Source: Paenimyroides marinum (GTDB lineage Bacteria; Bacteroidota; Bacteroidia; Flavobacteriales; Flavobacteriaceae). From it: a stretch of DNA of 64,000 nt. Both the position numbers and the translations under genes were made by a program. The notes under the pieces were generated by a model. The model was given only the letters and a program-made list of their open reading frames with translations, ran no database searches and had not been told where the DNA came from. Location of the stretch: the NCBI RefSeq assembly GCF_900108395.1, contig NZ_FNXE01000005.1:1-64000 (forward strand), given 5' to 3'. Shown in pieces: positions 44,587 through 54,005 of the stretch; the stretch's first letter is position 1; the number at the start of each line of letters is the position of its first letter.

Positions 44587-47087
44587 GAAACGTATCTAAA
44601 ACAACCACATTAGAAAGCAAATTTCCATTGTTGGCAGTAGAAAACAACTGTATCTTATCAAAAGATGCGGACATTACCGCTTGCTTTGAGGTGCGTTTGC
44701 CCGAACTATTTACGGTAGCATCGGCAGAATATGAAGCCATACATTCGGCTTGGCATAAGGCTATCAAAACTTTGCCCGATTTTACTGTCATTCATAAGCA
44801 AGATTGGTACATCAAAGAAAACTACGCTCCGGATTTGGTGCAGGAAGACCAAAGTTTCCTATCCAAAAGCTATCAAAGGCATTTCAACGAGCGACCATTT
44901 CTAAACCATTATTGCTATCTGTTCCTCACGAAGACCACAAAGAACAGAATGCGTATGCAGAGCAATTTCAGTTCGCTTTGCAAAGGCACACTCATTCCAA
45001 AGGAAATCAACAAGGAAACGATACACCGCTTTATGGAAGCGGTAGCACAATTTGAGCGTATCGTAAACGATAGCGGTTTTGTAAGCCTGAAACGTCTGAC
45101 CGAAGACGAAATCATCGGGACGGAAGAAAAGCAAGGGCTGTTGGAACAATACCTTACGCTTTCGAGAGAAGCCGGAACGGCAATGCAGGACATCGCACTC
45201 GGAGCGGAAGAAGTCCGTATCGGAAACAAAAGGCTGTCCTTGCACACCTTGTCCGATACGGACGACCTGCCGGGAACTGTATCGGCTGATACCCGTTTTG
45301 AAAAGCTGTCCACCGACCGGAGCGACTGCCGTCTGTCGTTCGCCGCACCTGTGGGCTTGTTGTTGAGCTGTAACCATATCTATAACCAATACCTGTTCAT
45401 AGATAACAGCGAAGACAATCTGCAAAAGTTTGAGAAATCCGCCCGTAATATGCACTCTTTAGCCCGATATAGTCGGGCAAACCAAATTAATAAAGAGTGG
45501 ATAGAAAAGTACCTGAACGAAGCACATTCGTTCGGGCTGTCTTCTATTCGGTCGCACTTCAATATTATGGCTTGGTCGGAAGACCCTGCGGAACTCAAAC
45601 AGTTGAAAAACGATTGCGGCAGTGCGTTGGCACTTATGGAGTGCAAGCCCCGCCACAACACGACGGACGTAGCAACCTTGTATTGGGCAGGTATGCCGGG
45701 CAATGCGGGGGACTTTCCTGCGGAAGAAAGTTTCTACACATTCATTGAGCCTGCTTTGTGTTTCTTCACGGAAGAAACCAATTACCATAATTCGCCCTCT
45801 CCGTTCGGGATAAAAATGGCGGATAGATTGACCGGAAAGCCAATCCATTTGGATATTTCCGATTTGCCAATGAAACGTGGGATTATCACGAACCGCAACA
45901 AATTTATTTTGGGGCCGTCAGGTTCGGGAAAATCTTTTTTTACCAATCATATGGTACGCCAATATTACGAACAGGGGGCTCACGTACTATTAGTGGATAC
46001 AGGAAACAGTTATCAAGGTTTATGCGAACTCATCAAGGGAAAAACCAAAGGCGAAGACGGTGTTTATTTCACTTATACCGAAGATAACCCGATTGCGTTC
46101 AATCCCTTTTATACCGATGATGGTGTGTTTGATATTGAGAAGCGTGAAAGCATCAAGACTTTGATACTTACGCTTTGGAAAAGGGACGATGAACCGCCCA
46201 CAAGGTCGGAAGAAGTGGCATTATCCAATGCTGTATCGGGATATATCGAACGTATCAAAGCGGACGATATTTATCCGTCATTCAACGGCTTTTACGAATA
46301 CGTGAAAGGCGACTACCGCAAGGTACTCGAAGAAAAACAGGTAAGGGAAAAAGACTTTGACATTGCCAATTTTCTCAACGTGTTAGAGCCTTATTACAAA
46401 GGTGGCGAGTATGACTATTTGCTGAACTCGGACAAGCAATTAGACTTATTGAGCAAACGCTTTATCGTGTTTGAAATTGATGCGATTAAAGACCATAAAA
46501 TTCTCTTTCCCATAGTCACGATTATTATTATGGAGGTTTTTATCAACAAAATGCGTAGGCTGAAAGGTATCAGAAAGCTCATTTTGATTGAAGAAGCGTG
46601 GAAAGCGATTGCCAAAAAGGGTATGGCGGAGTACATAAAATACCTCTTTAAAACGGTGAGAAAATTCTTCGGCGAAGCCATTGTCGTAACACAGGAGGTC
46701 GATGATATTATTCAGTCGCCCATCGTCAAGGAAAGTATCATTAACAATTCCGACTGCAAAATCCTGCTTGACCAACGCAAGTATATGAACAAGTTTGATG
46801 ATATACAGGAGATGTTGGGGTTGACCGACAAAGAAAAAGGGCAGGTACTTTCCATCAATATGAACAACGACCCATCACGGCTTTATAAAGAAGTGTGGAT
46901 TGGCTTAGGTGGTACGCACTCGGCAGTCTATGCCACCGAAGTGAGTTTGGAGGAATATCTCGCCTATACGACTGAAGAAACCGAAAAAATGGAAGTAATG
47001 CAACTAGCTTCAGAACTCGATGGCAATGTAGAACTCGCCATTAAGCATATCGCAATGCAAAGGCGGGACAAATCAAATAGTAATTAA
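44583..47087 (+). CDS. traG: TraG, VirB4-type conjugation ATPase
   Basis: An 834-residue ATPase of the VirB4/TraG (Bacteroidetes) family. Walker A is LGPSGSGKSFFTNH near residues 442-455, with the downstream LILIEEAWKAIAKKGMAEYIKYLFKTVRKFFGEAIVVTQEVDDI stretch carrying Walker B and the VirB4-type sensor motif. It powers assembly of the mating channel. Overlaps traF at its start, and the next gene follows after 20 bp. Confidence 0.93.
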   Translation: MRNVSKTTTLESKFPLLAVENNCILSKDADITACFEVRLPELFTVASAEYEAIHSAWHKAIKTLPDFTVIHKQDWYIKENYAPDLVQEDQSFLSKSYQRHFNERPFLNHYCYLFLTKTTKNRMRMQSNFSSLCKGTLIPKEINKETIHRFMEAVAQFERIVNDSGFVSLKRLTEDEIIGTEEKQGLLEQYLTLSREAGTAMQDIALGAEEVRIGNKRLSLHTLSDTDDLPGTVSADTRFEKLSTDRSDCRLSFAAPVGLLLSCNHIYNQYLFIDNSEDNLQKFEKSARNMHSLARYSRANQINKEWIEKYLNEAHSFGLSSIRSHFNIMAWSEDPAELKQLKNDCGSALALMECKPRHNTTDVATLYWAGMPGNAGDFPAEESFYTFIEPALCFFTEETNYHNSPSPFGIKMADRLTGKPIHLDISDLPMKRGIITNRNKFILGPSGSGKSFFTNHMVRQYYEQGAHVLLVDTGNSYQGLCELIKGKTKGEDGVYFTYTEDNPIAFNPFYTDDGVFDIEKRESIKTLILTLWKRDDEPPTRSEEVALSNAVSGYIERIKADDIYPSFNGFYEYVKGDYRKVLEEKQVREKDFDIANFLNVLEPYYKGGEYDYLLNSDKQLDLLSKRFIVFEIDAIKDHKILFPIVTIIIMEVFINKMRRLKGIRKLILIEEAWKAIAKKGMAEYIKYLFKTVRKFFGEAIVVTQEVDDIIQSPIVKESIINNSDCKILLDQRKYMNKFDDIQEMLGLTDKEKGQVLSINMNNDPSRLYKEVWIGLGGTHSAVYATEVSLEEYLAYTTEETEKMEVMQLASELDGNVELAIKHIAMQRRDKSNSN

Positions 47088-47107
47088 CATTTAAAATTTC
47101 AAGTACA

Positions 47108-47740
47108 ATGAAAAAAGTATTGTATCTGGTGTGTACGGCACTAATGCTTGCCGTAGCACCGTCAGCAAAAGCTCAATTTGTAGTAACTGACCCTGCAAAT
47201 TTAGCATCAGGTATTCTCAACAGTGCGAACGAAATCGTACAGACTTCCTCGACTGTTAGCAATGTGATTAAGAACTTCAACGAAGTTAAAAAGGTCTATG
47301 AGCAAGGCAAGGAATATTACGACAAGCTAAAGGCTGTCAATAACCTTGTAAAAGATGCCCGCAAGGTGCAACAGACTGTTTTGCTGGTAGGCGATGTTTC
47401 AGAAATGTATGTTCAGAATTTCGGCAAAATGATGAACGACCCGAATTTTTCCGCACAGGAATTGTCGGCTATCGCAAATGGTTACTCGGCTTTACTGAAT
47501 GAAAGTACCGAACTGCTCAAAGAGCTGAAACAGATTGTAACCTCTACAAGCCTGTCATTGAATGACAAAGAGCGTATGGATATTATAGACCGAGTTTACA
47601 AAGAGGTCAAGGAATATCACAGCTTGGTAAGATACTACACGAATAAAAATATCTCTGTAAGTATCCTGCGTGCAAAGAAACAGAATAATACCAAACGAGT
47701 GCTTGACCTCTATGGAACTCCCAACCAAAAATACTGGTAG
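47108..47740 (+). CDS. traI: TraI-type (DUF4141) conjugal transfer protein
   Basis: A 210-residue secreted protein with a signal peptide (VLYLVCTALMLAVAPSAKAQ) and a helical mature part (EIVQTSSTVSNVIKNFNEVKKVYEQGKEYYDKLKAVNNLVKDARKVQQTV), matching DUF4141. Its position between the VirB4-like ATPase and TraJ, and its helical character, are like VirB5/TrbJ proteins. That comparison is inference. Confidence 0.85.
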   Translation: MKKVLYLVCTALMLAVAPSAKAQFVVTDPANLASGILNSANEIVQTSSTVSNVIKNFNEVKKVYEQGKEYYDKLKAVNNLVKDARKVQQTVLLVGDVSEMYVQNFGKMMNDPNFSAQELSAIANGYSALLNESTELLKELKQIVTSTSLSLNDKERMDIIDRVYKEVKEYHSLVRYYTNKNISVSILRAKKQNNTKRVLDLYGTPNQKYW

Positions 47741-47742
47741 TT

Positions 47743-48738
47743 ATGGAATTTAATAATCTTCACGAAGTCCTACGCTCATTGTACGATGAGATGCTCCCAC
47801 TGTCCGCCGATATGGCGGCAGTGGCTAAAGGTGTAGCTGGTTTGGGGGCTTTGTTCTATGTCGCCATAAAAGTATGGCAGGCATTGAGTAGAGCCGAACC
47901 CATTGATATGTACCCGTTGCTCCGTCCTTTTGCTTTGGGTATCTGTATTATGTTCTTCCCGACTATCGTATTGGGAACAATCAATGCTGTGTTAAGCCCT
48001 GTTGTACAAGGTACACACGCCATTCTCGAAAATCAGGTGCTTGACCTCAACGATTTGCAAGCTAAAAAAGACCTCTTGGAAAGGGAAGCGATGTTGCGAA
48101 ATCCCGAAACTGCCTATTTGGTGTCCAATGAGGAATTTGATAACAAGCTCGAAGAATTGGGCTGGTCGCCGGGCGACCTGATTACGATGTCGGGTATGTA
48201 TATGGATAGGTTTGCCTATCAGACCGAACAGGCAATCAAAAATTGGTTTCGCAACCTGTTGGAAGTCCTGTTTCAAGCTGCGGCTTTAGTCATTGATACC
48301 ATAAGGACATTTTTCCTAATCGTCCTGTCCATACTCGGGCCGATAGCCTTTGCGATAAGTGTGTGGGATGATTTTCAGTCCACACTCACGCAATGGCTGA
48401 CCCGATATGTAAGCGTGTATCTGTGGTTGCCCGTGGCTGACCTGTTCAGCTCTATGCTTGCCAAAATACAATCCCTCATTATCGAAAAGGATATAGCAAT
48501 GCTTGCCGACCCGACTTACATTCCTGATACTTCCAATACTGTGTATATCATCTTTATGATAATCGGTATCGTGGGTTACTTCACTATCCCGACGGTAACA
48601 GGCTGGATTATTCAGGCAGGTGGTGCAGGAAACTTTACCCGTAACGTAAACCAAGCGGCAATGAAAACCGGAAATATCGCCGGAGCCGGAACAGGTTCGG
48701 CAGTTGGAAATATCGGTGGTAAGCTAATGGGAAAATAA
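47743..48738 (+). CDS. traJ: TraJ conjugative transposon membrane protein
   Basis: A 331-residue polytopic membrane protein with about five or six TM segments (for example MAAVAKGVAGLGALFYVAIKVW, FALGICIMFFPTIVLGTINAV, TFFLIVLSILGPIAFAISVW and YIIFMIIGIVGYFTIPTVTGWII) and a Gly-rich C terminus. It matches TraJ of CTnDOT-type elements and is the probable VirB6/TrbL-like component. The gap to traI is 2 bp. Confidence 0.92.
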   Translation: MEFNNLHEVLRSLYDEMLPLSADMAAVAKGVAGLGALFYVAIKVWQALSRAEPIDMYPLLRPFALGICIMFFPTIVLGTINAVLSPVVQGTHAILENQVLDLNDLQAKKDLLEREAMLRNPETAYLVSNEEFDNKLEELGWSPGDLITMSGMYMDRFAYQTEQAIKNWFRNLLEVLFQAAALVIDTIRTFFLIVLSILGPIAFAISVWDDFQSTLTQWLTRYVSVYLWLPVADLFSSMLAKIQSLIIEKDIAMLADPTYIPDTSNTVYIIFMIIGIVGYFTIPTVTGWIIQAGGAGNFTRNVNQAAMKTGNIAGAGTGSAVGNIGGKLMGK

Positions 48739-48762
48739 AAACAATTAAATCATTAAAAGGAA

Positions 48763-49386
48763 ATGGAATTTAAAACATTAAGAAATATAGAAAACAGCTT
48801 TCGGCAGATACGATTGTACGCCATTGTATTTGCCGTTCTCTGTACCAGTGTGGTAGGATATACCGTGTGGAAATCGTACAGCTTTGCGGACGAGCAAAGG
48901 CAAAAAATCTATGTATTGGATAACGGCAAATCTTTGATGCTCGCTTTGTCGCAAGATGCAAGTATCAACCGTCCTGTGGAAGCAAGAGAACACGTCAGAC
49001 GGTTTCACGAACTGTTCTTTACGCTCGCACCCGACAAAAATGCGATTGAAAGCAATATGAGTAGAGCATTCAATCTTGCCGACAAATCCGCCTTTGACTA
49101 TTACAAAGACTTATCGGAGAAAGGTTATTACTCCCGTATCATATCTGGAAATGTTCAGCAACGCATCGAGGTAGATAGTGTCGTGTGCAACTTCGACACC
49201 TATCCGTATGCGGTGCGTACCTACGCCAAACAGTTCATTATACGGTCAAGTAATGTAACACGTCGTAACCTGATTACTTCCTGCTATCTCGTGAACTCAG
49301 TACGTTCCGACAACAATCCGCAAGGCTTCAACATCGAAAAGTTTGCGGTAATAGAAAACAGGGATATAGAAGTCATAAACCGCTAA
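48763..49386 (+). CDS. traK: TraK conjugative transposon protein
   Basis: A 207-residue bitopic protein: a short cytoplasmic tail (MEFKTLRNIENSFRQIRLYA), one TM segment (IVFAVLCTSVVGYTVWKSY) and a periplasmic domain with RPVEAREHVRRFHELFFTLAPD. It matches TraK and looks like a VirB8-type periplasmic scaffold. Confidence 0.92.
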   Translation: MEFKTLRNIENSFRQIRLYAIVFAVLCTSVVGYTVWKSYSFADEQRQKIYVLDNGKSLMLALSQDASINRPVEAREHVRRFHELFFTLAPDKNAIESNMSRAFNLADKSAFDYYKDLSEKGYYSRIISGNVQQRIEVDSVVCNFDTYPYAVRTYAKQFIIRSSNVTRRNLITSCYLVNSVRSDNNPQGFNIEKFAVIENRDIEVINR

Positions 49387-49398
49387 AAAACCACGGAT

Positions 49399-49830
49399 AT
49401 GAAACAGTTACTTGATTTAGACACATTCGCAAAAACGCTGAACGATAAAGGATATGACGGTTATTTCCATACGGAAGCATCATACCCCGACAAAATCAAA
49501 GACAGCCTAAATGGTTTTTTGGAGGCTTGCAAAAATGGTGCGGATAAACCAATGCTACCCAATATGCTGATGCTGAAAACCTACCTGCAATGGAATGGTG
49601 ATGACAAACCAAGAGTTGAATGCAATATGTGGGTAAAGTATGAAGATGGTCTTTTCGATGTACAGAAAATGAATATTGAAAGAACTGACCAATATGGGCA
49701 TTTATTGAAGCAGTTAAAACTGACAGACCTTTCCACAGGTACAGTGCCGACCCGAAAAGAAGCTATTGCATTGGTGTCCGATGCTCCTAAACAAAAGTTG
49801 TCTTCACAAGGCAGACGGTTTAGGATGTGA
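49399..49830 (+). CDS. Conjugation-operon protein of unknown function
   Basis: A 143-residue soluble protein (MKQLLDLDTFAKTLNDKGYDGYFHTEASYPDKIKDSLNGFLEACKNG...) with no signal peptide or TM segment. It sits between traK and traL, in line with the operon (13 and 20 bp gaps), so it is co-expressed with the transfer genes. I recognise it only as a hypothetical protein of such elements. The C terminus resembles short regions of anti-restriction or modulator proteins only vaguely, so no function is assigned. Confidence 0.7.
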   Translation: MKQLLDLDTFAKTLNDKGYDGYFHTEASYPDKIKDSLNGFLEACKNGADKPMLPNMLMLKTYLQWNGDDKPRVECNMWVKYEDGLFDVQKMNIERTDQYGHLLKQLKLTDLSTGTVPTRKEAIALVSDAPKQKLSSQGRRFRM

Positions 49831-49850
49831 TAACCGATAATCAATAAGGT

Positions 49851-50138
49851 ATGAAAAAATATAGAGCAAATATGGAAAGGTACTTTGACAGGCTGGACGA
49901 GCGTTGGCGGGCATTGCCAATACGCAAACAGCACCGATACACACTGTATCTCTTTGTCGGTTATTTTCTGATGACCGCAGGGATAATTTTCAAAGTGTGG
50001 TACGATACGTCAAAGTCCGATAACAATATGCACATCGAACATATTGAAAACCCTGTCCTCAAAAAAAATGAACGTCCTGCAAGCCCGCAGGACACATTAT
50101 CAACAATTCTAAAAAATAAGTTTTATGAAAGAAAATGA
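49851..50138 (+). CDS. traL: TraL-type (DUF3989) conjugal transfer protein
   Basis: A 95-residue protein with a basic N-terminal cytoplasmic part (YFDRLDERWRALPIRKQHRYTLYLF), one TM segment (LYLFVGYFLMTAGIIFKVWY) and a short periplasmic tail. It fits the DUF3989/TraL proteins always found before traM. It overlaps traM by 14 bp, so translation is coupled. Confidence 0.82.
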   Translation: MKKYRANMERYFDRLDERWRALPIRKQHRYTLYLFVGYFLMTAGIIFKVWYDTSKSDNNMHIEHIENPVLKKNERPASPQDTLSTILKNKFYERK

Positions 50139-51462
50139 GAATAAAAAATCGGTTGTTCGGGTAACGGAAAGTAACCCGAACGAAACCGCTGATGTCCTGC
50201 AAGACGGTACTCAGAACAAATCCGAAAAACTCAAAAAGCCATTGATTTTTGGTTTAATGGGGGTTGTTTTCGTGGGTTGTATGTATTTGATTTTTAAACC
50301 GTCGGAAGACAAAAAGGAAATCGAAAATATCGGTCTGAACGATGCCGTTCCGCAAGCCACCGGAGCCGGAATGCCCGACAATAAAGGTAAGGCTTACGAA
50401 TTGGAAATGCTCGAACAGAAAGAGCAAGAAAAACGCAATGCACTTGCCACACTTTCGGACTATTGGAATACCGAAGACAGCGATGAACCGATGGACGAAT
50501 TTCCCGAAGAAGACGAAAGCTATGATTATAGTGGCAGAAATTCGGGAGGAAATGGAAATCCTGCTTTGAACAGCTACCGCAATATGCAAAGCACATTGGG
50601 TTCATTCTATCAGGACGATAATTCGGAAACAATAGAACTCCAAAGACAGTTGGACGAACTCAAAGAACAATTAGCGGAACAAAATGTACCCAAGCCTGTA
50701 ACCGTAGATGACCAACTTGCCTTAATGGAGAAATCCTATGAAATGGCGGCAAAGTATCTTCCGTCTAATACCAACACAAGCACCGCAGAAACCCTACCTG
50801 CAAACGGTACAGCATCGGAAACTTCGGGGGCTAATCAAAAAGAGCATTTTGTATCGTTTACACCGACAAGGAAAAATACCGTTTCAGCCCTGTACCGTGA
50901 GCCTACCGATAGTGCTTTTTTAGCCGATTGGAGCGAAACCCGAAACAGAGGGTTTTATACCGCAGGTGCTGTAGAACAGGTGGTACAACCGAAAAACAGT
51001 ATCAAAGCCTGTGTACACGATGCACAAACGGTAGTTGGCGAAACAGGAGTGCGTTTGCGATTGTTAGAGCCTGCCCAAACACCACAGCGTAAAATCCCAC
51101 AAGGAACGATTGTAACGGCTAATGCCAAGTTTCAAGGTGGGCGTTTGCAACTTAAAATTACCTCGATAGAATTGGAGGGCAATATTATCCCTGTGGATAT
51201 TACCATTTATGATTTGGACGGACAGCAAGGTCTGTACGTTCCGTATTCTCCCGAAATGAACGCCCTTACCGAAATGGCGGGCAATATGAGCCAAACAGGC
51301 GGAACGAGCGTAATGCTAACGCAAAATGCCGGACAACAGGTTGCGGCGGATTTAAGTCGTGGCGTGGTACAGGGTATTTCGGGCTATTTCGCCAAAAAGG
51401 TGCGAACGCCAAAGGTTACGCTAAAGGCAGGACACCAAGTCTTTTTGGTATCTAAAAAATAA
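50125..51462 (+). CDS. traM: TraM conjugative transposon protein
   Basis: A 445-residue protein: a cytoplasmic tail, one TM segment (PLIFGLMGVVFVGCMYLIF), an acidic Asn/Gln/Glu-rich linker and a C-terminal domain (GVRLRLLEPAQTPQRKIPQGTIVTANAKFQGGRLQLKITSIELEGNIIPVDITIYDLDGQQGLYVP). The last part resembles VirB10/TrbI in layout: a single inner-membrane anchor, a flexible linker and a beta domain that can reach the outer membrane. It matches the TraM family. Confidence 0.92.
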   Translation: MKENENKKSVVRVTESNPNETADVLQDGTQNKSEKLKKPLIFGLMGVVFVGCMYLIFKPSEDKKEIENIGLNDAVPQATGAGMPDNKGKAYELEMLEQKEQEKRNALATLSDYWNTEDSDEPMDEFPEEDESYDYSGRNSGGNGNPALNSYRNMQSTLGSFYQDDNSETIELQRQLDELKEQLAEQNVPKPVTVDDQLALMEKSYEMAAKYLPSNTNTSTAETLPANGTASETSGANQKEHFVSFTPTRKNTVSALYREPTDSAFLADWSETRNRGFYTAGAVEQVVQPKNSIKACVHDAQTVVGETGVRLRLLEPAQTPQRKIPQGTIVTANAKFQGGRLQLKITSIELEGNIIPVDITIYDLDGQQGLYVPYSPEMNALTEMAGNMSQTGGTSVMLTQNAGQQVAADLSRGVVQGISGYFAKKVRTPKVTLKAGHQVFLVSKK

Positions 51463-51486
51463 TGTTGAACTCAAATAATTAAAACA

Positions 51487-52389
51487 ATGAACAATCTTTT
51501 TAAATCAATCTGGGCGGTTGCCCTTACTGTAGGCTTTGCCGTAACCTCATTTGCACAAGATAGTGCAACTGCAAAAACTCCGCTTGCTTTGGGCAAGATA
51601 GAGCCGTATAAAATGCAAGTTACCTACGACAAAACTTCGCATTTGATTTTCCCGACCGCCATTCGGTATGTGGATTTGGGTAGCGAATATTTGATTGCAG
51701 GAAAAGCTGAAGATGCGGAAAACGTCTTGCGTGTGAAAGCATCGATAAGGGATTTTGAAGCGGAAACCAACTTTTCCGTAATTACCAATGACGGACGTTT
51801 TTACTCTTTTAATGTGTATTATAGTGGCTATCCCGATGCGTTGAGCTATGACCTTTTGACTATGCAAAAGGCAGTAGATAAAGCCAACGGAAACGATGTG
51901 CTTTTTGAAGAATTGGGCAATAACTCTCCGTCTTTGGCAGGCTTGCTGTTGGAAACCATTTACAAGAAAGACAAGCGTATTGTAAAGCATATCGGAGCAA
52001 AGAGCTTCGGTATTCAGTTTATTTTGAAAGGGATTTACATACACAACGGCAAATACTATTTCCATACGGAAGTAAGAAACCGTACCAATGTGCCGTTTGA
52101 GATTGATTTTGTCAATTTCAAGGTCGTAGATAAAAAGGTAGCCAAACGTACCGTAGTGCAGGAACGCCCATTGATACCGCTACGAACTTACAAACCTTTG
52201 GAAGACGGCATAAACGGAAAATCTACCGGACAAAATGTGTTCCTGTTAGACCAATTCACGATTGCCGATGACAAGGTATTGCTGATTGAGATTTTCGAGA
52301 AAAACGGGGGCAGACATCAAACCCTGCAAATCGAAAATTCGGACTTAATCAAAGCCCGATTGATTAACGATATGCACCTTAAATTTTAG
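51487..52389 (+). CDS. traN: TraN conjugative transposon protein
   Basis: A 300-residue exported protein (signal SIWAVALTVGFAVTSFAQ) rich in beta structure, with the conserved YDKTSHLIFPTAIRYVDLGSEYLIAGKAEDAENVLRVKA of TraN (DUF4138). Likely a VirB9-like partner of TraM in the outer-membrane core. The gap to traM is 24 bp. Confidence 0.92.
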   Translation: MNNLFKSIWAVALTVGFAVTSFAQDSATAKTPLALGKIEPYKMQVTYDKTSHLIFPTAIRYVDLGSEYLIAGKAEDAENVLRVKASIRDFEAETNFSVITNDGRFYSFNVYYSGYPDALSYDLLTMQKAVDKANGNDVLFEELGNNSPSLAGLLLETIYKKDKRIVKHIGAKSFGIQFILKGIYIHNGKYYFHTEVRNRTNVPFEIDFVNFKVVDKKVAKRTVVQERPLIPLRTYKPLEDGINGKSTGQNVFLLDQFTIADDKVLLIEIFEKNGGRHQTLQIENSDLIKARLINDMHLKF

Positions 52390-52410
52390 TAACCTTTTAA
52401 AACAAGAACA

Positions 52411-52971
52411 ATGAAAAAGTATATCTATACCGTGATGCTACTCTTTGTGGCCATCACGGTTGCACAGGCACAGCGAATGTTGCCCAAACAGAAAGGATTG
52501 GAGGTAAGCACAGGCATACTGTCCAATGACAAAATCGGTAACGATTATTATATCAATCTTGGTATGACCGTAAACGGCAAAAACGGAAATTATCAGCTAT
52601 GGGCGTTGGAATATACGCACCAATCCCACGATTACAAGGACATTCGCATACCACAGGAAACCTATACAGCAGAGGGTGGTTACAGTTTCTTCTTGTTGGG
52701 CGATACCCGAAAAAACATCACGCTGAACTTCGGTATAACAGGCGTGGTGGGTTACGAAAGTATCAATCGTGGCGAAGCAATGTTGTATGACGGAGCAAGG
52801 ATATTGAGCGAGGACAATTTTGTTTACGGAGCTGGCGGACGGCTCACATTTGAAACGTACCTGTCAGACCGATTTGTACTTGTCCTGCAAGGGCGTACAA
52901 AGGTCTTATGGGGTACGGATTTGGAACAATTCCGACCGTCCGCAGGTGTGGGATTAAGGTTTAATTTTTAA
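52411..52971 (+). CDS. traO: TraO conjugal transfer protein
   Basis: A 186-residue exported protein (signal YIYTVMLLFVAITVAQAQ) with alternating strands and an aromatic C terminus (PSAGVGLRFNF), typical of outer-membrane beta-barrels, and matching TraO (KGLEVSTGILSNDKIGNDYYINLGMTVNGKNGNYQLWALEYTHQ). It is probably an outer-membrane element of the mating channel in Bacteroidetes systems. Confidence 0.88.
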   Translation: MKKYIYTVMLLFVAITVAQAQRMLPKQKGLEVSTGILSNDKIGNDYYINLGMTVNGKNGNYQLWALEYTHQSHDYKDIRIPQETYTAEGGYSFFLLGDTRKNITLNFGITGVVGYESINRGEAMLYDGARILSEDNFVYGAGGRLTFETYLSDRFVLVLQGRTKVLWGTDLEQFRPSAGVGLRFNF

Positions 52972-52983
52972 AACGTAGAAGCG

Positions 52984-53433
52984 ATGATAGCAATATTTAA
53001 TAAATTCAGAACAGGATTACTGCCGATATATGTACTCTTGGCAATCCTCACGGCTTCGGTTTCTTTGGTATCTTGTAGCAAAGATGATGACCTCGAAATA
53101 CAGAACGATTTTCCTTTTGAGGTCAATGTAATGCCTGTACCCAAAGGCGTAGCCAATGGGCAGACCGTAGAAATACGCATTACCATTCAGCGAACAGGCA
53201 ATTACCAAAATACGCAATACTACCTCCGCTATTTCCAATTTGATGGACAAGGCACACTTCAGTATTATGACGAACCGCCATATCTGCCGAACGATTTGTA
53301 CCCTTTACAGGCGGAGCAATTCCGGTTGTACTACACTTCAACATCTGCCGTATCACAAGCCTTTGAGGTTTGGATTTCGGACAGTTTTGGGAACGAAAAG
53401 CAAATTAGTTTTCAGTTCAACAATACTGATTAA
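52984..53433 (+). CDS. traQ: TraQ-type (DUF3872) lipoprotein
   Basis: A 149-residue lipoprotein with a signal and lipobox (LLAILTASVSLVSCSKDDDLE) followed by a single immunoglobulin-like beta domain (FPFEVNVMPVPKGVANGQTVEIRITIQRTGNY). It matches DUF3872/TraQ. A primase-like TraP gene, which lies between TraO and TraQ in CTnDOT, is absent here. A strong terminator follows 20 bp after the stop. Confidence 0.87.
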   Translation: MIAIFNKFRTGLLPIYVLLAILTASVSLVSCSKDDDLEIQNDFPFEVNVMPVPKGVANGQTVEIRITIQRTGNYQNTQYYLRYFQFDGQGTLQYYDEPPYLPNDLYPLQAEQFRLYYTSTSAVSQAFEVWISDSFGNEKQISFQFNNTD

Positions 53434-53452
53434 GAACAATAGAAATGAAGCT

Positions 53453-53483
53453 AAAAAACCGACTTTACGCAGGTCGGTTTTTT
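53453..53483 (+). terminator. Intrinsic terminator of the tra operon
   Basis: Stem AAAAAACCGAC / GTCGGTTTTTT with a 9-nt loop and a following T-rich run, 20 bp after the traQ stop. Confidence 0.88.
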
Positions 53484-53546
53484 GCTTTTTAGCTTTCGGT
53501 GTAGGATGATTTTGTTTAAATTTACTTCATTATAAATCATAAAGCT

Positions 53547-53834
53547 ATGGATACAGTTACGGCTCAATTGGTGTTTGGTATTATTGTTATCGTTGTTGGT
53601 ATAGGGCTTATCTATTGGATAAACCGCAGGAAATTTTACAGACGTAATGCTATGGGTGCAGAAGGCTTTTCAAGTTTTGAAGCATCGGTTTTTACACGCT
53701 TTATTGAGCGTATCGGTAAATGGATTGCCTACCTTTTGATTATTGTAGGTGCTATTTGTATATGGACTTACAGCCAAATGAAAAAGGATAAAGAAAAACA
53801 GGAAGTAAGGACAGAGCAACCTGCCCAACGCTGA
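53547..53834 (+). CDS. Small two-TM membrane protein
   Basis: A 95-residue protein with two TM segments (LVFGIIVIVVGIGLIYWI and WIAYLLIIVGAICIWTYSQM) separated by a basic loop (NRRKFYRRNAMGAEGFSSFEASVFTRFIERIGK). I know similar proteins only as hypothetical and sometimes misannotated as transporter subunits. It lies alone between two terminators, downstream of the tra operon, so it has its own promoter. Function unknown. Confidence 0.65.
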   Translation: MDTVTAQLVFGIIVIVVGIGLIYWINRRKFYRRNAMGAEGFSSFEASVFTRFIERIGKWIAYLLIIVGAICIWTYSQMKKDKEKQEVRTEQPAQR

Positions 53835-53853
53835 TACGCATACTTTCGATATT

Positions 53854-53888
53854 AAAATCGGATAGCCCAAAAGGTTATCCGATTTTTT
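53854..53888 (+). terminator. Intrinsic terminator after the small membrane protein
   Basis: An 11-bp stem AAAATCGGATA / TATCCGATTTT, extended by GCC/GGT (one wobble), with a CAAAA loop and a run of six Ts. Confidence 0.88.
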
Positions 53889-53909
53889 GTTTTATGGCAA
53901 ACGTAAACC

Positions 53910-53942
53910 GCCAAATACTGCCTTTCAACGCCAATGGGTGCA
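53910..53942 (+). repeat. 20-bp direct-repeat operator upstream of the HTH genes
   Basis: GCCAAATACTGCC at 53910-53922 matches the consensus exactly, and a weaker box GCCAATGGGTGCA starts 20 bp later (53930). It is followed by ACATTTCCAAA, as at the other copies. The second box ends 63 bp before the HTH gene start, the same distance as at mobC. Confidence 0.6.
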
Positions 53943-54005
53943 ACATTTCCAAATCTTGCAACAACCCTTAATATCTTCAACTTCCACAGCAAAATTGAGC
54001 AAACA

